Assembly (NCBI GenBank): GCA_017302295.1
Contig: JAFLDS010000001.1
Location: 248,001 to 312,000 of the forward strand
Length of the DNA: 64,000 bases
Source: Thauera sp.
GTDB lineage: Bacteria > Pseudomonadota > Gammaproteobacteria > Burkholderiales > Rhodocyclaceae
Direction of reading: 5' to 3'
Shown: piece after piece, positions 12,555 to 19,009 of the stretch
Layout: every line of letters begins with the position of its first letter
How positions within the stretch are numbered: the first letter of the stretch is position 1
Program-made: the position numbers and the translations under genes
The notes under the pieces: model-generated
Databases searched by the model: none
Told to the model about the DNA's origin: nothing
What the model saw: only the letters and a program-made list of their open reading frames with translations

Positions 12555-13312
12555 ACTGGCACGCGGTCCGCGCGATCTACCTTTTCGAAATGGCGCGCAC
12601 GCGCCGCACGCTGCTGCAAAGCGTGCTGGCACCGGTGATCACCACCTCGCTGTACTTCGTCGTGTTCGGCTCGGCCATCGGCGCGCGCATCCCCGAGGTG
12701 GGCGGCGTCAGCTACGGCGCCTTCCTCGTGCCCGGGCTCATCATGCTCAACCTGCTCACGCAGAGCGTGTCGAACGCGTCGTTCGGCATCTTCTTCCCGA
12801 AGTTCTCGCGCACCATCTACGAACTGCTGTCGGCGCCGGTGTCGCACTTCGAGATCGTGCTGAGCTACGTCGGCGCGGCGGCGACGAAGTCCATCCTGCT
12901 GAGCGTGATCATCCTCGCCACCGCAACCTTCTTCGTGCCGCTGCGCATCGAGCACCCGCTGTGGATGATCGGCTTCCTGCTGCTCACCGCGGTCAGCTTC
13001 AGCCTGCTCGGCTTCATCCTAGGCATCTGGGCCGACAACTTCGAAAAGCTGCAGCTCGTGCCGCTGCTGATCATCACCCCGCTGACCTTCCTCGGCGGCA
13101 GCTTCTACTCCATCGACATGCTGCCGCCGCTGTGGCGCACGCTCACGCTGTTCAACCCGGTGGTCTACCTGGTGAGCGGCTTCCGCTGGAGCTTCTACGG
13201 CCATGCCGACGTGGCGGTCGGCATCAGCCTGGGGATGTCGATGTTGTTTCTTGCGGTGTTCGTGGCGATCGCGACGTGGATGCTGCGGACGGGGTATCGG
13301 TTGAAGCCGTGA
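12551..13312 (+). CDS. ABC-2 type exporter, permease
   Basis: 253 aa, six hydrophobic helices, ABC-2 membrane family (YadH-like). Conserved blocks include [15 protein letters not shown] near the middle of the first half and [17 protein letters not shown] in the fifth loop, followed by [13 protein letters not shown]. It pairs with the ATPase through an ATGA overlap. The substrate is not determined by the sequence. Confidence 0.92.
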   Translation: MNWHAVRAIYLFEMARTRRTLLQSVLAPVITTSLYFVVFGSAIGARIPEVGGVSYGAFLVPGLIMLNLLTQSVSNASFGIFFPKFSRTIYELLSAPVSHFEIVLSYVGAAATKSILLSVIILATATFFVPLRIEHPLWMIGFLLLTAVSFSLLGFILGIWADNFEKLQLVPLLIITPLTFLGGSFYSIDMLPPLWRTLTLFNPVVYLVSGFRWSFYGHADVAVGISLGMSMLFLAVFVAIATWMLRTGYRLKP

Positions 13313-13716
13313 GGGGTGTTTCCGACGAGCGCGGTCTATCCGTACAAGTCGGCAGGAACTGGCACTGCGAAACCTTGTGCCTCGCCTTCGCAGGGCGGGC
13401 TTCAGTCCGCCAACAATTCGTGGGTGGATCGAAGGTCAGCAGATCGGCCGTAGCTGACCTTGGGCTACCGGCGATACTCGGGCAGCAATACGTCGGTTAC
13501 CTGCCATTCTGGTGACACTTTCATTGTCCGCGAAGGACAGTATCCGGTTATCGACCTGCTTGCTACTTTGAGAGCCTCCAGCTTCTTCGTTGTTTGACCA
13601 GATCAGCATAATCACAGGTTCATGATCGACCGCATCGTGTCTTCGTGGGTCAAAGGTTGCCCAGTGAGCAACAGGAAGGCTATTCTCTATGCATTACGGT
13701 GTTTTGATACATTTCC
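13313..13716. other. Gene-free stretch at the left edge of the accessory island
   Basis: No credible gene. GC content drops across this segment. It contains one copy of an inverted repeat (13423-13449 core, weaker similarity from about 13400 to 13516) whose partner lies at 17632-17658, and a small hairpin TGTCC-GCGAA-GGACA. The last 150 bases are AT-rich and must contain the promoter of the NYN gene. Confidence 0.6.
13423..13449 (+). repeat. Left inverted repeat flanking the NYN/ABC-3C cassette
   Basis: 27 bases identical to the reverse complement of 17632-17658. Similarity continues in degraded form on both sides: AGCTG follows in both copies after two mismatches, and GGCGG-CT-CAG precedes in both. 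These are two old copies of a longer repeat in opposite orientation, about 4.2 kb apart. Confidence 0.85.
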
Positions 13717-14487
13717 ATGCCTATACCTGCATTACCAAGCGAGTCGCGCATAGCGGTCCTTGTTGACTGCGACAACACCTCACCAGAGATTCTGGAGTTT
13801 GCCCTTAGGGTCGTCGCTCAGTTTGGACGTGTCGTTCTTCGGCGCGGATACGGCAACCACACGACGCTGGCAAACAAGTGGCAAGAGGCCCTAGTTCGCT
13901 TGGCTTTCACCCCATGCCTACAGTATCAGTATGCATCAGGGAAGAATACTGCCGACATTGCTCTAGCTCTCGATGCCATGGAGGCAATGTTTGATCAGCG
14001 TGCCGAAAGTTTTTGCCTGGTTACCAGCGATTCGGATTTCGCCTATTTGTGTCGCAAGCTAAGGGAACGAGGTGCCACTGTTTGTATCGTTGGTGAAGCC
14101 AAAACACCGGAAGCCCTTCGGAATGCCAGCGATCAATTTTTCGAGTGGCAACCGGCAGCCGTTGCCGATTCTGCAGATCAGTGTGGGAGCAAAGCAGCAC
14201 CGGCCAAAGCTGATCCAGCAAAATCGGCGGCTAAGGCAGCCGTGAAACGGAGACCGAAGTTCATTATCGAAGCAGTCGCATTGATGACCAGCGATACCTC
14301 TGAAGGCAAGGTTGGACTGGGAGCACTTGGCCAGTATTTGAAACGAACCGACCCGGGCTTTTCACCCATGACCTATGGGCATTCTGGTTTGCTCGACATG
14401 CTGAAGACCTACGATCTGTTAGCACTAAAAAAAGAAGATGGCGGTCATTACACAGTCAGCCTCAACAAGCAGGCTTCAGTGGATTAA
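13717..14487 (+). CDS. NYN domain (PIN-like) ribonuclease with C-terminal LOTUS/OST-HTH domain
   Basis: 256 aa. Residues about 10-150 form a NYN (LabA/MARF1-type) PIN-fold nuclease. The acidic metal-binding residues are visible in VLVDCDNTS, KNTADIALALDAME and CLVTSDSDFAYL. An Ala/Lys-rich linker (about 155-180) leads to an OST-HTH/LOTUS domain (about 182-250) with GLGALGQYLKRTDPGFSPMTYG and a closing beta strand, a module that binds RNA. The architecture predicts an RNA-directed nuclease. GC is lower than in neighbouring housekeeping genes. No strong ribosome binding site precedes the ATG. It sits inside the repeat-bounded cassette just upstream of the ABC-3C operon; participation in that system is only a possibility. 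Confidence 0.85.
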   Translation: MPIPALPSESRIAVLVDCDNTSPEILEFALRVVAQFGRVVLRRGYGNHTTLANKWQEALVRLAFTPCLQYQYASGKNTADIALALDAMEAMFDQRAESFCLVTSDSDFAYLCRKLRERGATVCIVGEAKTPEALRNASDQFFEWQPAAVADSADQCGSKAAPAKADPAKSAAKAAVKRRPKFIIEAVALMTSDTSEGKVGLGALGQYLKRTDPGFSPMTYGHSGLLDMLKTYDLLALKKEDGGHYTVSLNKQASVD

Positions 14488-14804
14488 TGATGAACTCTTG
14501 CACTTGAACTTCTGCGCTGCTGAGCGCCGCAAACCAGTCGGAAAATCACCTGACCCCTGAAAATCGCTCCGGCCGACCAGTCGCCTGTCACCCCAGGCTG
14601 GAGATCGGCGTAAGCGGACGTAGTCCTCATAGCCTCGTCAAGGCAGCTCTCCAACTTAATGCAGACTTCCCTTGTCACCGAACGACCACCTCACCTTCTC
14701 GGGGAAAAATCTCAGCAATAGAGATGCATCCAAGAGGGTATTGGGTATTCCTTAGGCATATATATGCATACCTATTTCCCAATTCAGCGAAGCGGGGTCG
14801 TTAG
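14488..14804. other. Gap upstream of the ABC-3C operon
   Basis: No credible gene. The last 60 bases are very AT-rich and hold a 12-bp perfect palindrome at 14756-14767 placed about 40 bp before the HNH gene start. The rest shows no recognisable feature. Confidence 0.55.
14756..14767. promoter_or_regulatory. Palindrome in the ABC-3C promoter region (candidate operator / -10 region)
   Basis: GCATATATATGC is a perfect 12-bp palindrome, 37 bp before the ATG at 14805. It lies inside a looser dyad bounded by TTGGG (14741) and CCCAA (about 14778). Its TATATAT core could double as a -10 element. No regulator gene is adjacent, so autoregulation or a host factor would be needed. Confidence 0.4.
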
Positions 14805-15584
14805 ATGGCGACAAAAAGAACTGAGTACACTGACAACCAGAACAGCATCTTATACGGGGAAACAAGCGGGTGCTGCCCACTTTGCGCACAGCCAATTCTC
14901 TTTCGCAAGAAGGGATCCAAGAGCCTGACAAAGGGCTATGAAATTGCCCACATCTACCCGCTTAACCCCACACCTACCCAATCCAAGGCCCTCGTCGGGA
15001 GCCCGCCTCCACCCGAGATTAACGCACTTGAGAATGTCATTGCCTTGTGCCCCACCTGCCACACCAAGTTTGACAAAGACTTCAAGGTGGAGGAGATGGA
15101 TCGGCTTAGAAAGATCAAGGACGGCTTTTTGGCCGAGGCGAGAGCTAGGGCGACAGCCGCTCAATACACCATTCAGGAAGAGGTCTACACGATTCTAGAC
15201 AATATCGTCGCGCTGGAAGGTGACGTGCCCGAGATCCCTCCCGCCCGATTCGATATTTCTACAGTGGACAATAAACTCCGGACAGGAATGAGCCCACTGC
15301 AAAAGCACGAGATCAGACTGAATGCCGTCATTTTCTACGTTCGCATTCGAGACCATATTCGTGTGTTAGAAGAAAACGATCAGTTAGCAATCCGCATCAT
15401 GCAGAACCAGATCAATACCTACTATCTGGAAATGCAAAAGCAGCACCCAGACAATAAAGACGCGGTGTTCAATTTTGTTGCGCAGTGGATCAGCTCTCGA
15501 ACAGGGAGATCGCTGTTGGCCGCAAAAGTGCTGACATCCTTCTTTGTGCAGAACTGCGAGGTGTTTGATGTTGGTGCCGAGTAA
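14805..15584 (+). CDS. ABC-3C system effector: HNH endonuclease fused to a C-terminal ABC-3C-type domain
   Basis: 259 aa. Residues about 1-100 are an HNH/beta-beta-alpha nuclease with a structural zinc site Cys24-x2-Cys27 and Cys82-x2-Cys85. The catalytic-type residues are His49 (EIAHIYP), Asn77 (LENVIAL) and His86 (CPTCHTKFD). Residues about 115-255 are helical (MSPLQKHEIRLNAVIFYVRIRD) and match the position of the C-terminal domains that tether effectors to ABC-3C systems. The gene overlaps the next small gene by 17 nt, and that one overlaps an ABC ATPase. Three-gene order effector, middle component, ATPase is the ABC-three-component conflict-system layout described by comparative genomics. 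The nuclease assignment is from visible motifs; the defence role is inferred. Confidence 0.8.
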   Translation: MATKRTEYTDNQNSILYGETSGCCPLCAQPILFRKKGSKSLTKGYEIAHIYPLNPTPTQSKALVGSPPPPEINALENVIALCPTCHTKFDKDFKVEEMDRLRKIKDGFLAEARARATAAQYTIQEEVYTILDNIVALEGDVPEIPPARFDISTVDNKLRTGMSPLQKHEIRLNAVIFYVRIRDHIRVLEENDQLAIRIMQNQINTYYLEMQKQHPDNKDAVFNFVAQWISSRTGRSLLAAKVLTSFFVQNCEVFDVGAE

Positions 15585-15789
15585 GTTCACGCGGCTCGAA
15601 GAGTCAACTCTATTCAGGATGAAATGCATTCTCAGCGGGAAGACGGAGTCGGAGAGCGTGCAAGACATCTACTACCGGACACAGGCCGTTTTTCGGGACG
15701 CGAGCGAATTCCTTCATGCGTTGGATGCACTATTCGTGCTTGGGTTGCTGGAGCTTGACGAAGATTCAGGATTGATTCGATATGCTTAA
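15568..15789 (+). CDS. ABC-3C system middle component (small)
   Basis: 73 aa, from ATG 15568 (MLVPSKFTRLEESTLFRM...). It begins inside the end of the HNH gene (17-nt overlap) and ends inside the ATPase gene (8-nt overlap), so all three are translationally coupled. The sequence is a compact helical/winged-helix-like fold ending in a beta hairpin (LGLLELDEDSGLIRYA). It fits the short wHTH-like middle components (MC6-type) that couple DUF2326 ATPases to their effectors. The start is chosen over the in-frame ATG at 15544 because SKFT-LEES is the usual N-terminal region of this family. Confidence 0.75.
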   Translation: MLVPSKFTRLEESTLFRMKCILSGKTESESVQDIYYRTQAVFRDASEFLHALDALFVLGLLELDEDSGLIRYA

Positions 15790-17401
15790 AGAAATTCGGT
15801 GTGTTCATTTCAGCCACTCGAAAATTTCCTTTCATCCCGGACTCAATGTCATCCTGGGCGATGACGACGCGAAAAACTCCATCGGCAAGTCCACGGTGCT
15901 GATGGTCATCGACTTCGTACTAGGCGGCACAACATTTCTTAAGGATGATGCGGGCGCGATCCGAGAACTCGGTCATCACCACTACGATTTCGCTTTCGAG
16001 TTTGCGCAGCAGCGGTGGTTTTTCTCGCGCGCCACAGACACATCTGATGTGGTGCACGTCTGTGACGAGGACTATGTCCGGCTAAGCGAACTGCCCCTAG
16101 AGGAGTACCACGGGTTACTGAAGCGTCTGTATGGACTAGACGGCCTTGGTGGGTCGTTCCGATCGACCCTTAATCCGTTTTCCCGCATCTGGCGCAAAGG
16201 AGGCCTGGAGCCGGATCAGCCCTTTGTTGCTGTGCCCCAGGAATCATCCGCTATAGCCATCGGCAGATTAATTGACATGTTCGGCCGCAGCGCAGACATT
16301 GCTGCCGAAAGGAAGGCACTGGAGGAGCAGAAGGAGCGTAGGACGCTCATCAAGAACTCCATGAAGGCGAGCATCCTCCCGAACATCACAAAGACGAAAT
16401 ACGATGAGAACACTAAGAAGATCGCCGAGAACCATGCGAACATCGACTTGCTGAAACAAGGCTTGGGTGGTGCGCTTAGTGTCTATGAGTCGCTGTTCGA
16501 CGAAAGTCTGCAACAGAAGCAGCAGCGAAAGAACGAGTTAGTTGGCCGGCGAGCGGATACTCAGAACAAAATCAAACGACTGCAGCGGGAGATCTCTGGC
16601 ATCACGCCGCGCCTTGCCGCTAACATTGCCCTTATCACTGATTACTTTCCCACGGTAGATGTAAAACGTCTGGAGCAGGTCGAAGCGTTTCATCAGAGAA
16701 TCGGAAGTATCGTTAAGAAGGAACTCAAGGCTGAGTTGGCAGTTGCTAATGCCGAGGAGGTCGCAACGGCGAATGAGATCGCTGTAATTGATATTGAGAT
16801 TCAAGCAGCCCTGCAGAAGAAGGGGCTACCTGAAGACATGTTCAAGCGCGTCTTCGAGTTAAAGGAGGTCACAGACAGAGCCGCAGAGGAGAACCGGCAC
16901 TTCGAGCGAAAAGTTGAGTTGGAAGAAGCAATTAAACTTTCCAGTCAGCGTTTGGATTCAATCTACGTGGGGATTTTTCTCGACATCGAGCGGCAAGTTA
17001 ACCTGAAGTTGAGGGCATTTAACAAGGTCGTTTATGGCCCTTCCCGGGCCAGTTCGGAGTTGCGCATTAAGAGCGCCAGTTCGTATCAATTCACATCCCC
17101 GGCGGACACAGGGACCGGTAAGTCATACGCCGGTTTGATTGGTTTCGATCTGGCGATCTTGTCGTTGACTGGGTTGCCGTTGCTCATCCACGATTCGATC
17201 ATTTATAAGAATATTGAAGTGCCAGCTATCCGGCGGATACTTCGCATTCTAGCCGCCGTAAAGTCGAAGCAAATCATTTTGTCTTTCGACGAGGCAAAGA
17301 AGTTCGGAATAGAGGCTGAACTTCTGCTCAAGCGATTCTCCGTTCTGAAGCTGGGGCATAACGATCTTCTCTACAACAAGGACTGGCGTGACCAAAAGTA
17401 G
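15782..17401 (+). CDS. ABC-3C system ATPase (DUF2326, SMC/RecN-like)
   Basis: 539 aa. The N-terminal ATPase lobe has Walker A GDDDAKNSIGKST (residues 26-38). A long charged helical/coiled-coil middle spans about 171-400. The C-terminal lobe has a signature-like TGTGKSYAGLIGFD (443-456) and Walker B LPLLIHD (465-471), followed by IILSFDEAKKFG. This is the SMC/Rad50-like architecture of DUF2326 proteins, the ATPase component of ABC-three-component systems. It should act as the sensor/motor that licenses the HNH effector on foreign or damaged DNA. Its start overlaps the middle-component stop. AT-richer codon use than in the surrounding chromosome suggests horizontal acquisition. Confidence 0.85.
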   Translation: MLKEIRCVHFSHSKISFHPGLNVILGDDDAKNSIGKSTVLMVIDFVLGGTTFLKDDAGAIRELGHHHYDFAFEFAQQRWFFSRATDTSDVVHVCDEDYVRLSELPLEEYHGLLKRLYGLDGLGGSFRSTLNPFSRIWRKGGLEPDQPFVAVPQESSAIAIGRLIDMFGRSADIAAERKALEEQKERRTLIKNSMKASILPNITKTKYDENTKKIAENHANIDLLKQGLGGALSVYESLFDESLQQKQQRKNELVGRRADTQNKIKRLQREISGITPRLAANIALITDYFPTVDVKRLEQVEAFHQRIGSIVKKELKAELAVANAEEVATANEIAVIDIEIQAALQKKGLPEDMFKRVFELKEVTDRAAEENRHFERKVELEEAIKLSSQRLDSIYVGIFLDIERQVNLKLRAFNKVVYGPSRASSELRIKSASSYQFTSPADTGTGKSYAGLIGFDLAILSLTGLPLLIHDSIIYKNIEVPAIRRILRILAAVKSKQIILSFDEAKKFGIEAELLLKRFSVLKLGHNDLLYNKDWRDQK

Positions 17402-17888
17402 TGGCAACCCAAGCGGTTCGCTTTGAGCTACGGCGCTAACTCCCACTTTCTGATTCCACAGGGAGGGAATCGCCGAGGGGTGTCATCCCAAAGCGAAACT
17501 GAACTTTCGGTTTGGGCCAATTCGTCGTGTTTGCTGGATTAGAAATCTGAGGTTCGTCCCAAGCTACAGTTGAACGGCGGGTAATCGATGCGTTGTCGAC
17601 CTATATACCCAGGCAACCAAATGGCAGCTCAGGCCGATCTGCTGACCTTCGATCCACCGACGACGTCTTGCCCGGCTGGAGTCCGCCCAACGAGGGGCAC
17701 GCGACTTTGGAACTGCGGGTTCAGGTCGAAGAACGGTCGGCGGCCCCTCATCGCGAATGGCTGCCGTACTGTGCAACCTGCCTATCAATTCGGGCCAACG
17801 TGAATGTCAGCGTGGGAATCGGGCGCACCCAACGAAACCGCGGCTCGATGGACGCCTCGAGGTTGGCGACGAGTGCCATCCCTTCGAG
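17402..17888. other. Gene-free stretch at the right edge of the ABC-3C cassette
   Basis: No credible gene; short frames here lack recognisable protein features. It contains the right copy of the inverted repeat (17632-17658 core). It looks like eroded repetitive or mobile-element-derived DNA. Confidence 0.55.
17632..17658 (-). repeat. Right inverted repeat flanking the NYN/ABC-3C cassette
   Basis: Reverse complement of 13423-13449 over 27 bases without mismatch. Degraded similarity extends outward to roughly 17565 and 17690, matching the flanks of the left copy. Confidence 0.85.
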
Positions 17889-18206
17889 TCAATTGGTTGT
17901 CGCGGCGTCGTCCGGACCGGCTCCCGCCGCAATGACATCTTCGAACACCTTGTCCAGCTCGATCTCCATTTCCAGCGAGGCGAGCACCAGGGCGCGTGCA
18001 CTGTCGCCGGTGGCGAGCAGCCAGTCGCTGGAGGGCAGACGACGGAAAATCTCCAGGCTGCAGCGCTCGGGGGCGACGAGTACGTATTCCTGCAGGTTGT
18101 CGACCATGCGATAGGCGGCGAATTTCTGGCCGAGGTCGTAGGCGGCGGTGCTGTCGCTGAGCACTTCCACGATCACGGCCATGATGGACTCGCGATTGGG
18201 GTGCAT
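17889..18206 (-). pseudogene. 5'-truncated Uma2 family (DUF820) nuclease-like gene
   Basis: 105 codons equivalent to the C-terminal half of Uma2/DUF820 proteins: VIVEVLSDSTAAYDLGQKFA followed by RMVDNLQEYVLVAPE and a short C-terminal extension. Full-length members are about 190 aa, with N-terminal acidic residues of the PD-(D/E)xK-like site. That half is missing: the frame upstream of the first Met (18206) hits a stop after five codons. Either it is a remnant, or a short protein is still made; loss of the N-terminal active-site half argues against activity. Confidence 0.7.
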
Positions 18207-18393
18207 GATGCCTGCAGTTTAATCTCGGCACGCGGCCTTGCCGAGCACGGGACGTATGTCCTTACGGTGATGTCGTCCGGCGCCCGCACTCGACCCTCTT
18301 CGAGTGCACACGACGCCGCGCGAGGCCAGCTTCTTGAAATCGGGATCTCTTCAGTGTGGTGATAAAAGGCACACACGGCCGTAGTATGTTTCA

Positions 18394-18687
18394 ATGAAAC
18401 CATTCCGTTGGAGCCAGGAGAAGAACGAGATTCTCCGAGCCGACCGAGGCCTTTCCTTTGAAAACGTAGTGGTCGCAATCGAGTCTGGTGGCTTGCTGGA
18501 CATCTTGGTCCACCCGAACCAGGCAAAGTACCCGAGGCAAAAGGTACTCATCGTCGGGTGTGACAACTACGTTTATCTGGTGCCGCTCGTCGAGGAAGAG
18601 GATCACTTCTTTCTGAAGACCGTAATCCCAAGTCGCAATGCGACCCGGGACTACCTGAATCAAGGTGGAGCAGATGCCGAGAATTGA
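18394..18687 (+). CDS. Toxin of a BrnT-like toxin-antitoxin pair
   Basis: 97 aa, small basic protein beginning FRWSQEKNEILRADRGLSFE, the N-terminal pattern of BrnT/DUF4258-type RNase toxins. It ends with FFLKTVIPSRNATRDYL, comparable to the conserved C-terminal Arg-rich helix. The following gene starts within its 3' end, is on the same strand and encodes a ribbon-helix-helix protein, the usual toxin-first order of BrnTA. The target would be RNA, by family. Assignment to BrnT proper rather than a sister family is uncertain. Confidence 0.72.
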   Translation: MKPFRWSQEKNEILRADRGLSFENVVVAIESGGLLDILVHPNQAKYPRQKVLIVGCDNYVYLVPLVEEEDHFFLKTVIPSRNATRDYLNQGGADAEN

Positions 18688-18985
18688 CCCTGAAGAAATC
18701 GAAATTCTGGAGGCCTACGAGAAGGGGCTGCTCGAATCTGTTGCCACCAAGGCCGAACTCGCGAAGTTCAAGGCAGCAGCGAGGGCCACGGCGATCAAGG
18801 ATCGCCGGGTCAACATCCGTCTGTCGTCAGGTGACCTCAACGACATTCAGGCAAGAGCACTCGAGGAGGGCATTCCCTATCAGACTCTTATCGCCAGTGT
18901 TCTGCACAAGTATGTCACCGGCCGGCTGACCGAGCGTCCGGAAAGTAGCGTTGAGCAAGCACGCGGCACCGCAACGAAACGCTGA
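18674..18985 (+). CDS. CopG-like (RHH) antitoxin
   Basis: 103 aa. The C-terminal third is a ribbon-helix-helix/CopG-type DNA-binding domain (VNIRLSSGDLNDIQARALEE then GIPYQTLIASVLHKYV), preceded by an acidic helical N-terminus (MPRIDPEEIEILEAYEKG). It overlaps the toxin gene by 14 nt. The ATG at 18674 is preferred to the GTG at 18665 because AAGGTGGAG (18662-18670) lies immediately upstream. It is expected to neutralise the toxin and autoregulate the pair. Confidence 0.78.
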   Translation: MPRIDPEEIEILEAYEKGLLESVATKAELAKFKAAARATAIKDRRVNIRLSSGDLNDIQARALEEGIPYQTLIASVLHKYVTGRLTERPESSVEQARGTATKR

Positions 18986-19009
18986 CGAGCGAATTCAAAG
19001 CTGCCTTGC

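Noticed and set aside
17588..17803. Short plus-strand frame of 71 codons in the gap after the ABC-3C operon
   Set aside because: Overlaps the inverted repeat, has no ribosome binding site and no protein-like features.
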